This document shows positions 32,209 to 45,500 of a stretch of DNA of 64,000 nt, in pieces (positions within the stretch are counted from its first letter, which is position 1; every line of letters begins with the position of its first letter). Source of the stretch: Streblospio benedicti (Eukaryota; Annelida; Polychaeta; Spionida; Spionidae); NCBI GenBank assembly GCA_019095985.1, contig CM032660.1, positions 27,801,619 through 27,865,618 of the forward strand, in the 5' to 3' direction. A program made the translations under genes and the position numbers. The notes below the pieces were generated by a model, which made no database searches, was not told the origin of the DNA, and was given only the letters and a program-made list of their open reading frames with translations.

Positions 32209-35200
32209 TCAGGCTGCGGCGAGCCAGGCTCGCAGCTGTGTGAGTTGATCGTTGACGCTGGCCCGGCTTGTGCCGCCGGGTGCCGTGTACTGCTCCACAC
32301 TGTGCTCGTAGTGCCACACGGACGCCACATCGGCGCCGATACTGCGGAGAACAGTGAGGGTTACTTAGATGGAAATGACGTGTAAAATGTACAAGCTAAC
32401 ATTTATCTGCATACACCTATTTGCTCCAATTATTATCTCTGTATTTTGAGACTGACAGCTGATATACACCTCTACTCTTTTTGCAAGATGATACAACTTA
32501 CATGTGCCTCAAACTGGAAGAAATAATCATTGTCTACTATAGGACCTGAACTTCTGACGAGCAAACAAGAGAAAAAAAATGCATAAGCCATTTAAGTGTA
32601 ACCACTGACTCACTGTGGGCTGACTGAGCTGAAGTCGTCCTGTGTGAGTTCTGCGAGCGAGCAGCCCTTGGCCTCCGCGAGTGCCACACACTGCCCTGCC
32701 AGGCCGTGCGCCTCCCGGAAAGGCACGCCGGCACTGCGCACCAGGTAGTAAGCCAGGTCGGTGGCCAGCATGTCAGGGGACAGCGCAGCACGGCACGCAG
32801 CGCTGTCCACCTGGTGCCAACGAAAGGTAAGTTTTTGGGCCACTTTATAAACACCGTGTAAGAAATTCTTTGAAGGATTAAGCACTTGTGGAGATAGGAC
32901 TATCTGGGTGTAAAGCAAGCTATTCCTGTTACATTTCATATTTATTGCATTCATATAGCCAATGAAATGAATGATGAATTAACATCAGTTTAGGTCAAAA
33001 CATTTGCATATTTGTGAAATTATTAGACAACAATTTGAATCAAAGATTGTGATTCAAAAAGTATATGAACAAAAATTTGCACGTCTAACCTTGAGAGTGG
33101 ACATGACTCCAGTGGCGACATTGAGAACACCTGTGATGGTGTCATGCACGTCAAACATGGCCTCTTTGTCTTCTTGCAGGTCCTTGTTGTAGGTGGATGG
33201 CAGGCCCTTCACACACATCATGAAGCCACAACACTGCAACAATGACAACATTGGGCAGCTGCACTTGCGAACACTTTTAGGAAAATCAGTGCATAATCAA
33301 AAGGTACTGTTTCATAGTAGACAATAGTATCTTAATCATGAACCTTGATTCACTGAGGGTCATTATTATGTCTGTGTGCAAGCATGTAAGTACGAGTGAT
33401 TGGTAAGCCATCATGGTGTATTAATATATTATCGGTAATGTATGTGTTTTACCTGTCCATAGATCCTGCCAGCTTTACCACGGATCAGCTCCAGACTGTC
33501 AGCATTTTTCTTCTGAGGCATCAGACTACTGCCAGTGCTGCAAAATACAAAATCATATACATTGATCGCCGCACTTGAACATCCTGACAGAACTAATCCA
33601 ATATCTTAGTTTGATGGAGGTTCATTTATCCTGGATTTGATAGACAAACATTTCATATATAGCCAATATCTGTAACATTGCAATTTGCACCTCAGTACCG
33701 ACCTGTAAGCGTCTGAGAGAGACACAAAACCGAATTCCTTAGAGCAGTAGAGAATCAGGTCTTCGGCCCACCGGCTCAAGTGCACACTCGTCATCGACGC
33801 CCAGCAGAGGAACTCCACTAAAACCACCAAAGCAATGACACCCTTACATCAATAAATACAGTTACACAAAACCATCTGAAATATTGCTTAGCTAAAGAAA
33901 CGTTATACTTACTCACAAAGTCTCTATCACTGATGGCATCTAGACTGTTAGGTGTGATTCCACTAAAACCAAGACCTGCAAAGGGACAGCAGACCAATAA
34001 TGTCAATATTAAAAAAAAACGATTTAAAGTAAGAAATATGCAGAAAAAAAATCCTTAATGATACAACTGCAATTGATTGTGTCTGGCCACATTTACAAAC
34101 ATGAAAAGCAATTAAGCAGCAATCACTATACAAAGTCTAAACATATATAATCTACTATTCTATACTGCTCTATGATGTAAGTTCACAGTTCCTGTGAATA
34201 TCCATAATATATCACTGTTTTACTTGAAAAATAATGTTTTTAAAAGCGCACCATGGAAGCATCAAGTGTAACAGTGATATATTATCCGTACTGCTCATTT
34301 AAAAGTGTTATTCATTTGATCAAATATATTTCTACTATATATGTTGTTGATTTTTTGTCTTCTATTTATTCCATCTAACTCACTTTTTGCCATCATGTCC
34401 CTGTCAATATCGAAGGGATTACCAGACAGGGCACCACTGCAAACAAAGTGATTTACTTTTAAAAAAGTCACCACACAATATAAAAACTTTAAAAAGTTAA
34501 TCTCCTATAATTCTATAAATCGTTTTTAAAGAATAGAGTTTGCATTGGAAAAGCTGAAATACCCACCTGCCAAGTGGCATTTTATCTGCTCTGGCAATCA
34601 ATTGTTGCAGTCTCTCTGTGTCCCTTTGGAGCATCCACGCAAAGCTGAAATGGTAACCAATGGTAATGAATATGAAAGATGGTCAAGCATGTCATGACTT
34701 AAAATAATCAATCACACTGATATAATAGATTTGCAACATGGTGTAATATAGATTCTATATAGTGTTTTGATGTGTTGTATAAAATGGCTGTGCTGATGCT
34801 CTCACACTAAAATCCATACTCTCACACGTAACTAGATAAATTCCTCATTTTTATGTAAGCACAAGTAGCATTCAATGCACAGGATTTTATGGGTCACATA
34901 TTTTCAGACATTCAAAATCCTTTTTTTTTTCTTTTTCTTTTCCAAAGACGTGTACCTGAGTATCCAGTGGCTCCAGCGGATGGGCTGTGCACGCTGTAGG
35001 TGGGTGTAGCCCGGCAGCAGGATCTCTATCTCACTGTCACCACCAAAACATGGGCCATTAACAACATGAATGAAAAGCACACAGTAATGTAAAAGCTGAT
35101 CATCAAATAGATATCAGTAGGTAATCTCTAACATTGTCAATCTCAAGTATTTAATTGTTATTCCTTAAGATTCAAGATAGCAAGTTTCTACTGTAATAAG

Positions 35201-38200
35201 CTTCCTTCAATTGTTCTCACTAGACTTACTACCGTGACTGGCTGTTTAATAAGTTGTGTTTACACGTTGCAATTTTGCAACGCACAGTGAGATTAACTGC
35301 AGCATTTTTGTTGCTGCCACCCCACTGACCAGAGCAGTGGCGATGGTAAGCCCGGTGATGTAACAGTGGTGTACCACCTGTCATTTCAGTCAGTGAGACA
35401 GATTGAAGGAGGCCGTAGCTGTGGACTCACGCCTCAGCACGGTTGGCCATGGTGGTGATGAGCGCCTTCATGAGCTGGCTGAGCCCAGCCGCTGCCTCCT
35501 TCAGCCACAGCCGCATGTCGGTGGCCACCTGGTCGTTCCGGCTGCGGCCGGTATGTAGCTTGCCAGCCGCTACGCCAATCAACTCCTGGTACAGCACAAA
35601 AGCAAATGCATCAGTGAACTTTGTAGAGAGCTTTTTCACGCCATCTCTATAGTTTTATCAAATCGAAGCCAATGATGCAGTTGCCTTTGGTGCAGCACAA
35701 CTTTCCCTTATCATTCATTTGCTCAATAGTTATACTGTACAGAAATGTCCACTTACTCAGTCACATGAAATGTACAAGTGTGAAGGACAAAAAATATTTT
35801 AGTATATTTTCAGAAGTAAACACACAAGTCAGTCAGTATATTTGAGAATTGAGGTTTTGGTATGAGGTTAGTTATATATCAAAAGTCAAAATATTATAAT
35901 TAAATCTCTTAATTTTAAAACAAAAATATTGAATACATGAGTTAAGCTACCTTGAGCCTTCTTTCATTTGCTGTATGTATATCCTCATCTCCATTTTTAA
36001 TCACAAAGTTACCAGACTCCCATTCACTAGCCACCTGAAAAAGAAGAGAGCAGCTGTGGATTTCCATGGCTTAATTGCAAGCTTGATAAAAATATTGAAA
36101 TGTAGGTCTTGTAATTATGATCAAAGTGTGAACAGTGGCGTAAAACTATGACAGCTTTTTAAAGTATGAAAAATAAAGACTCACCTTTTCCAATCCATGA
36201 TAAATACTCTCACATTCTTCTTTAGTAACCAGTTTTGCTTTCTCTAATGCCTGAACATAGGCTTGACTACCCTATAAAAATAGACATTATTATTGTGGCT
36301 CTGTTGACAAACTATTAACCTGTCTTAATAATAAATATTAAATTCTTTTTTGTAACTCGTTATATATTGTAAGTTGTAAATTAGGTTTTATAATCTTAGA
36401 ATATTAGAGTATACATTCATGATAGAAAATAATGCAGAGACTGTAACCAAGCAACAATATTTTGAACAAAAAATCTATCTTTAACAATGAATACTAATTA
36501 CTTGATAACAAGCCTTGATTAAATACTATTACTATGCAATAATTTTACAGGCAAATATTTCAAGAGTAAGCCTCTTTAGAAACATACTTAATGCAATGTA
36601 AAAATGCATTTATAAGCGATTTAGCATACATATCAAAAGCAAAAGTTTCATGCTACACAATTTTATGTGTTAATAAATTAATAGAAATTGCTTAAAAAGA
36701 TGAAAAAGCAAATTGAATGGTTTGATTTTTCTAAATATCATTTATCATCTAAGAATATTAAAACAGGTATATTGGAAAGGAAAATTATAGGGAAGGAAAA
36801 GAATTGTTACACTAAAAGCAACTTCAAGACCAAATTAGTATATACAATATTGAATTACATAAACTGTTGTATATTAAAAACTATTTGCTTTTGAAAAAAA
36901 ACACAGATTTTTTAAACTAGTGTCTCATTTTATATAATATGTAAAGGAACATCATAGACAAGATGGTGAATGAGAAATTTAATAGGCAAGAAAGAATAAA
37001 TATAGACACAAGCCTAAACTACAAGAATTTAAATGTGAATTAAAACCATCTAAATTAGATTTTGACAGCCAATGCCTCATTGGTCATTTCTGTACACAGG
37101 ATGCCCAAAATTGGTATTGTAGGGGTCAATATCTGTATTCCGTGGCAGAATTGTAACAGGTCTATACAAATACTGAGTGTAAAAAGAAATCCATAGGAGC
37201 AGAACTGCTTTTTGTGTATTCCTGGTGTAATGTAACATATATTCAGAGATTCTTACATCAATCACAAACACACACATCATTGTTAGGATGCAGTTTCTGT
37301 GAAGAAATTAATTATTGTTCAAAATGACACAAAGTGGTAAAATTAGTATTTTGAAGGGAAAATTAGTATCTGGATATTTTGGGTCTGAAATCTACACGTA
37401 TTAATAAATACTGACTAATCTGTATTACTTGGCCTTAGTATTGAAGACAGATCTTCTCATCAAATATCCACAGATCAATGGCGAATGATTTGACGTATTA
37501 TTATCTGCAGTTACAAGCCTTAGGAACATGAGTAAAATATCGAATGATGAAATGAGCATGAAAATAAATGAATTGTCATAAACAAATCAGATGTATATGT
37601 ACCAAGATTAAAAAAACAACAACTGGACATTGTGCTTAAATCTAATCAACTCATGTACATTTCTGATCATCATGTCTATCACTAAAATTATTAGGTCCCT
37701 GTGATTCGCTTAATTTTATGAACATAAGCTAATAAATGTTTATAATCCAAAAAGAATACAAAATAAATAAATCATTCAATTGTTTAAATTTCACAGAATT
37801 GTTAACATTGTTATGCAAGCTATAAACTCACCTTGATGTCCGCCTTCCACATGCGTTGGTCATAACCAATGGAAGCATTGAATTTCTCCATGATAGGATC
37901 TGTTTCACCTGTAAATCTTCCACCCCACAATTTATTACTGTCACCCTGAAAATCATTTTTAAGTTCTACATACATATTTCATGGTGAGATTTATTTTAGC
38001 CTCGAATGATTATCAAAATGATACATTAATTTACGTAGTTTCTTTTCCACCAGAGACTGATATAGTCCTATATTTGGGGGTTGTGTGTATTTGTCTATGA
38101 AATGTGGGGGTGGGTGGGGGTGAGGCGGGGGGTAGTGACAAAAGTTTGAAAAAAATGTTGTTTCTGATTGTGGTAGGGCAAAAAGTTTGTCTATGAAATG

Positions 38201-38670
38201 TGAAAAAAAAGGTTTGATCTCAAAAGTCTCCGTGGTACGTCCTCACCAAAATGTTTGTCCGACTTGAGATAAAAACAAATTGCTTCATTTTATCAAGGCA
38301 AAAAAAAAGTTTTTTTTTCACAAGAAAATATCTAGTTATCCCCCTAACCCTCAAATATCTAATGGAACTTCCCTAAAACATGTACATATATATAGATATG
38401 ATCAGTAATTAAAACTTGACTAATTGCTATTTCATATTAGCTATAGACCCCGCACAGTTATATTATGCATTATATAGAGAAAATAGGAGTATCTCGTCAG
38501 AAAAATATACAGATATGCTCACCGGCAAAGCGACACGCGCCAGCAAAGCGACACGTCACTACTATGTAGATCTATATAGGTGTCGATTTGATAACACATG
38601 CGTCAGTTTGCCGGCGTACATCATAAATATTACTTTGGAAAGTATCTACATGTACCTCTTTTCCAGCCAT
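32209..38670 (-). CDS. ASL: Argininosuccinate lyase, fourteen coding exons
   Basis: Cytosolic enzyme splitting argininosuccinate into arginine and fumarate. Exons in reading order: 38670-38656, 37945-37832, 36271-36185, 36034-35951, 35585-35431, 35033-34956, 34644-34567, 34436-34384, 33975-33913, 33817-33703, 33537-33453, 33233-33090, 32810-32614, 32341-32209. All GT-AG, phases consistent, total 466 aa (human 464). Exon 1 codes only MAGKE. Visible family motifs: [47 protein letters not shown] with the catalytic His; SERLL-like helix; the fumarate lyase signature [18 protein letters not shown] with the catalytic Ser; [33 protein letters not shown]. The signature has Ala where vertebrates have Pro after KKN. 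It looks complete and functional. Convergent with TPST, divergent from the acyl-CoA dehydrogenase gene. Confidence 0.96.
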
Positions 38671-39572
38671 ATTGGCAAAATATTGCAGCTCACTGTTGCG
38701 ATGTTGTACTAGTACAAGTATTAGTAAATATTATACTAGTGCGTTTGTTATTACAACTTCCAATGGACAGCTATCAGTCCTGCAAAAACAAAATTACTAG
38801 TACTTATATAGTATACTAGTTCGAACTAGTACTGCAAGTTTTATGATCTAGCATTTTATGTTTGTAATATATACCATATAGATGTGGGCGTCAACACCTC
38901 GACATATGTCAGCTGATAGGTTGTCACAAGTACATTTTAGTGACATGATGATCGAGCTGCTGACGTAGTCAATGTGGTGGCGCGTGTATCTATATATCTA
39001 CTATAGATGCGGTTGCTAGAGTCTCGACATACGTCAGAGTTTCGTCATGTCACTAAAATGTACATGTGACGAGAATATATATCTGTTAATTGAGACTATA
39101 TATAGCAACTGCATCTATAGTAAATTGAAGTTTGCATATAACTTTTAAATCAATGCGTACATTAAAATCAACAAATAAGATTAAAAAAATAGGTAGTACC
39201 GATTCAATTAACATGCAAAAAGGCTTTATTGAATTGGTTCTCTTGACCTGGCTTTTGGCAGTTTTGACAGAAGTTAGAACTTGAAGCAAGACTAGATCTA
39301 TTGAACGGGTCTAGATCTACAATAGACCATTTTAGACCTAGATATACCAAAGTTAACAGAAAGAAGAAGTCATATAAGGTACACCCTCTAAAGCTACATT
39401 ATTTGCACAACATTCCGGTAACACTCTTACCAGCTGTTATCACCACATTTCATAAACTCGTCCTTTATTTTGACATGTGTGTCATTTGTCAAGTGACTGT
39501 CCTGTAGGCCAAAGTTCGAGAATTGACCTTAACATTTCACTTGCAACACAGCAGACGACGAGAAAAGGAAAG
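38671..39572. promoter_or_regulatory. Head-to-head promoter region of ASL and ACADS
   Basis: Only 902 bp part the two start codons, which face away from each other, so both promoters lie here. It has six ACTAGT palindromes or near variants (38707-38835) and nested inverted repeats: 38922-38951 pairs with 39042-39071, and CTATAGATGC-GGTTGCT near 39000-39017 pairs with AGCAACTGCATCTATAG near 39104-39120. No TATA box is convincing. The hairpins may be a miniature transposon that landed between the genes. Shared control is inference. Confidence 0.45.
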
Positions 39573-42500
39573 ATGTCAAAATTATTTCAAAAAATCGTTT
39601 CGCATACTTCTCCAAGAAGAGGTCACCTATTTAAAACCGGTAGGGATATTAATCTACATTTTTAGAATAAACTATAGTAAGTTAGGTGTACTTAAAATTA
39701 TTAAAAAGACCCTTACAGCGTATTAAAGATGGACGATAATACAGGTTCTGTTATGTAAACTATTTCCTGATCCTTCTTCATTCTTCATTCTTCGTGTCCA
39801 AAATGCCTGTAGACTGTGTGGTGTTGGTGTGCCACATTGTGCTATATCCTAATATTTAATCGACAAAAGTAACACTGTGCTTTCACCAATGAAAAAAAAC
39901 ACCCAAAAAACCCCACCTTATTGTATAACAGATATATTGTTGATGTAGCAGAGTACCTTGCTGTGAACCTCAGATTTCAATTATCAAATTGGCATGAATG
40001 GGCTTCACAGTAGATGTGCCTTGAGATGTGGTTACCGACATTCCAACATTAATTACTTTTTGAAATCGACACCCACGTAAGCTTGTGATGTGGTGATGTA
40101 AAAACAAGTGTTTGAATGACGGCGCCCACATCTATATAATCAACGTTAAAATGTAACAGAGTATTATTAAAATGCACAAACTAATATCACAATTATACAT
40201 ATAAAATGAATACGAAAATAACATTGTACTTTGGCATTATAACAAGGAAGCACTAAAAAGAAACAAGTAAATGTTTAAGCAACTCGTCCTTTTAATGAGT
40301 AACAGACTCTGGTTCTTGTGCTCTGGTTATTGTAAATAGCTGTACAGAGCTTTGTGCGAGGAGTGCTAGTACATATTTTGGAGAACCGGTAGATTTTTGA
40401 GTGCTACTCATCCTGCTGAGGAGTCACACTTCTCCATCAAATCTTGACCCTGTAAAAAGTATATTTCAGGCCAAAAAAAATCTTATTTTTATAGAGGCCC
40501 CTTTAATAATTAGCAGTGACAAGATAAAGATTATGAAAGGTATAATAAATGGCTAATGTCCTGAACATAGAGAGTTAAATTATGAATCGAAGAACTACAG
40601 AAAATATTGACTTCTGTTAATCAATGGTAAATTACATCATAGGGAAGTTTTCAACCCCTCTCTGCTGTAATATACCTTGACTAACTCATGTGACATAATA
40701 GGCTATAGCTGTTGACTTCAGAAATACAAGCTCTATAGGTGCATTGACATTGTAGCAGGACATTTCAGAAGCTTTGGGTAAAAGGCGATTAACTGATACT
40801 TATATTTGCATTTTAGCAATAAAATGTCATCAACGAACTCTGAGTGCAGTGTCAATGCTGCCAGAAACACATCAGATGCTTCGCAAGACAGTGCGGGATT
40901 TTGCAGAGAATGAATTGAAGCCTATTGCAGGAGATCTTGACAAAACACACAAGTTCCCAGCGGAACAGGTAAACATATTACTACAGAAATATCCATATTG
41001 TACATTTCAAGGTGTTGTTGATTAAATTAGAAAATGCATAGAAAAACACCAAGTTGGACCGTAACGTGTGAAAGGTTTATGGTGACTTGGTACCGCATGG
41101 CTTTGTAGAATTCTTTGGTTCACTCTAGATGTTCCTTGTAAACATGGTATCTGTCAGAGCCCCCTGCACCAGCCTGTGCGATGCCCTGCAGCCCATGGCC
41201 CACCGCGAAATTGTCACTATTATTGCGTGTGTGTGTGTGTGCGGGTTTGAAATTAAAGCTCCCTGGACGAAGTCCGAAGGGAGATTTCTAGCTTTGCTTC
41301 TGTCCGTGCGTGCGCCCGAAATAAACAGGCTGATAACTCGAAGACTACTTGAGCTATTGATTTGCAAATTGAATATGTCTTGTTTGAGGAAAAAAGTACC
41401 TCTCAAAAATTTTGTTTGTACTTTGGCCTACTTTTGACGAAATTACGAGCGTTACGTAATAAACCTTGTTAACACTCTACGGGGAGAAGTATTTGACCTA
41501 TGGTCACCAAACTTCATATTTAGCTTCGTTGTACTACTCTCTAGAGCTGATTAGATTTTGGTGTAGTTTGGCCTACTTTTGATGAAGTTTCAGTGTGTTT
41601 TTAAAAACAAATTATTACGTAATTGTGTTTATCTATCTCCTGGGAACAGTTTATGACTTATCGTCACCAAACTTGACATTTGGTATGTCTATATCACTCT
41701 CCTCACGTGATTTGATATTGGTGTACTTTGGCCTACTTTTGAACTTACGAGCATTAATAAACCTTGTTATCACTCTACAGGGAGAAGTATTTGACCTATG
41801 GTCACCAAACTTCATATTTAGCTTTGTTGTACTACTGTCCGGAGCTGATAAGATTTTGGTGTACTTTAGCCTACTTTTGATGAAGTTACCATGTGTTTTT
41901 AAAAACAAATTATTACATAATTGTGTTAATCTGTCTCCTGGGAACAGTTTATGACGTATCATCACCAAACTTGACATTTGGTATGTCTATATCACTCTCC
42001 TCACGTGATTTGATATTGGTGTACTTTGGCCTACTTTTGAACTTACGAGCATTACGTAATAAACCTTGTTAACACTCTACAGGGAGAAGTATTTGACCTA
42101 TGGTCACCAAACTTCATAATTTAGCTTCGTTGTACTACTCTCCAGAGCTGATTAGATTTTGGTGTTCTTTCGCCTACTTTTGATGAAGTTACGATGTGTT
42201 TTTTAAAAACAAATTATTACATAATTGTGTTTATCTGTCTCCTGGGAACAGTTTAGGACGTATCATCACCAAACTTGACATTTGGTATGTCTATATCACT
42301 CTCCTCACGTGATGTGATATTCGTGTACTTTGGCCTACTTTTGGAACTTACGAGTGTTACGTAATAAACCTTGTTCACATTCTACAGGGAGAAGTATTTG
42401 ACCTATGGTCACCAAACTTCATATCTAGCTTCGTTGTACCACTCTCCAGAGCTGATTAGATTTTGGTGTACTTTGGCCTACTTTTGATGAAATTACGATA

Positions 42501-45500
42501 TGTTTTAAAAATAAATTATTAAGAATTTGTGTTTATCTGTCTCCTGGGAAGACTTTATTACCTATCATCACCAAAACTTGACATTTTGTATAACTATGTC
42601 ACTCTCCTCATGTGATTTGATATTTGAGTAATTTGGCCTACTTTTCAAAAATGGCCTGATCGGGGAAATGGCCTGATCGGGGAAGGGGAAGATTACGGCG
42701 GTCCCGACGACTACTTGTGGGTGCGGGTGCTGGCTTGGGTACCGGCTTAGATACTCTAATTGTGTAGGTATGGGTGTGGGTGTGGGTTTCACAGTTAACA
42801 TGCGGGGCGGGTATGGTTGCAAACTTATCACCAGCACAGGGCTCTGGTATCTGTACAGAAAATTTGGAGTGTGACCCATCAGCTGTTACTGGAGTCTCGT
42901 ATATATTTGTCTGGGACAACATGTGGCTGGGAATTCCACCAATCATGTGACTCGATGCAGAACGAAGGTGCACGACTGTCAGACTTTGTCCAGATGTTAA
43001 GATCTCATCTCTTTATGATTGATTATTCTCTGTTTTGAATAATATTTAAACAAGTCTTGTTGGTTTCAAAGCCTTCAATACAATACAAAATGCATTTGTT
43101 TTATTTCAGATAAAGAAAATGGGGGAGCTTGGTATCATGGCTGTTGATGTGCCAGGGGAATATGGTGGTAGTGAACTTGACTACTTAGCTTATGCTATAG
43201 CCATGGAAGAAGTCAGTCGTGGGTGTGCCTCAACTGGATGTATTATGAGTGTCAATAATGCAAGTAGTAATCAATGACATTCACAATATTAATATGTTAG
43301 AAATACAATTGCACTGTAATTTGACTGACTATGACTCGGACTATGATTATTGCTAGAAATATACATGTAAACATTTTCCAATATTGCATGGATTCTAATT
43401 AGCGTATCAATTTCAGAGTCTCTACCTTGGCCCTCTCACTGGATGGGGTAACGAAGATCAAAAAGACAAGTTTGTGAGGCCATTTGTGGATGGAAGTCGT
43501 GTTGGATGTTTTGCTCTTAGTGAACCTGGTGACATTTTTGCTCAAACATTAGATTTATACTGATTGCCACTTACAGTAAAACCTCTAATTAAACCTACCT
43601 AAAAATCACTGGGGCAATAAAACTATTTTTCTCAGTCCCAACCCCATGTAAGGGCATGTATATGCATGTGTTGCATGGATGTCTAACTTAAATATTTTTT
43701 TTTTCATTGTTCATCAGGTAATGGGAGTGATGCAGGTGCAGCCTCAACGACAGCAACTTTGGATGGTGACAGCTGGGTGCTGAATGGTACTAAAGCCTGG
43801 ATCACCAACGGTTACGAGGCAGAGGCAGCTGTGGTGAGTGAAATATGAAGCAGCTGTGGTGAGTAAAGTATGCAGTCGGGTTCTGATCCTGAAGTCTTAA
43901 GGAAGTCTTGCTTTTTTTTTAGAAGATACTAAATATAAAATATTTCATAGAATATATTGTAAAAGGATATATAATTGTAGGTGAATTGTTCCAGTTTTTG
44001 TCATTTGTCTTTCTGTTTGACATCAAAACCACAAAATATCGCAAATGTAAAAGGTATTACTGTCTGTGTACATATAGTTACCAATGATCCAATTATCTTT
44101 TCAGATATTTGCAACAACAAACAAGGCTATGAAACACAAAGTATGTATGTTGTTTATCATTTCAAATTAGAATGTTAAATGCAATCAATGTATGTACAGA
44201 TATATAGATGAGCCTTTTTTTCTAACTTTTAACCGAAATCTTCATTTGAACGCAACTATGAATTCACTTTTAACCAATATATTTTTTCTAATTTTGTTTA
44301 TTTATGCTTACCATTTCTACTACGTTAGATTATTCCTTTGATTTTGACTGTGGTCTGAATTGTTATGATATTTTGTAGGGCATCAGTGCTTTTATTGTGC
44401 CGAAGCCCACAGAAGGCCTACGATTGGGTCAGAAGGAGGACAAGCTGGGCATCAAGGCCACATCCACCTGTCTGCTCATATTTGAAGACTGCCGCATTCC
44501 CAAGGAAAACCTACTAGGGCCAGAGGGAGCTGGATTCAAGATTGCTATGGTGAGATTAAACTCAGATCCCGCATAATTAAATGTGATTAAGTTACTTTCA
44601 TAATCTAGTTTAATACTGCACGTTGAACTAGTTTTTTAGCGTAAGCTCACCTGAAGCTTTCTGACATTCTCAAGTTACATGTACTTTATAGTAGATGGTC
44701 TGAGATTCGTTTTATAACAGGCATATTACGACATTACATGTATGTATATATATTACTAAAAATTCATTGATCTGATTCAGAAAACACTGGATGCTGGTCG
44801 CATTGGAATTGCAGCCCAGGCTTTAGGAATTGGGCAGGCTTCCCTAGAGTGTGCTTTGGAGTACTCTGGCATGAGAAAAGCCTTCAATCAGCCAATTGCC
44901 AAGATGCAATCTATTCAGGTAAAGCACTTCCGTTGTTACAGTATGATTAGTACTGGCATTTAAGATCAAAGCTTGATTGTATATCGCCATATAAAAATGT
45001 GAAATTATAGATGAAAATGATAGAAGTAAATATTACATAAAATTGTAAAACCTATACATTTAATTTTTAAATGTATGTATCTGTATCTGTATCTGTATGG
45101 GATGCGGTGCAGGGCCTGTTACGGCATAAGTGCACCGGAGGGAGCGCGTGGTTACTGCATGTGCTGGAGAAGGGCTCTTTTGAACCCTTCCGGAGTTTCT
45201 TGGGTGACAATGCGCTCATCAAGCTGGTTCCATTCTACTACGGTTTTGACGAAGAATGAATTTCGCAGTTGCTCGGTGGTGGCTTCAGGCACAATGTATC
45301 CCCTGGTGTTGTTGGTGGCATAACGGTTGACAATGTTGGTGGTTACGTGGTCACTGTAGCTCTTTGGCTTAATTTTACGTTTCTGTCTTGGCTGGTGGTT
45401 GAAGAACGTGTTTGGAGGCATAGATGGAAGTAGTCCTTTAGTAATCTTGAACATGATGTTAAGTCGTGCCTCGCGTCTGCGGACTAGTAGAGGTTTTAAC

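Noticed and set aside
41595-41977. Overlapping open frames on both strands
   Set aside because: They lie wholly in the satellite; the repeat period keeps frames open. No domain or codon bias supports a protein.
41440-42650. CRISPR-like array
   Set aside because: Units are long, contiguous and without unique spacers, in animal DNA; it is a satellite.
42638-42973. Minus-strand frame of 111 codons
   Set aside because: Low-complexity THTH and PAPAP tracts, no splice context and no known domain; kept only as a GC-richer patch.
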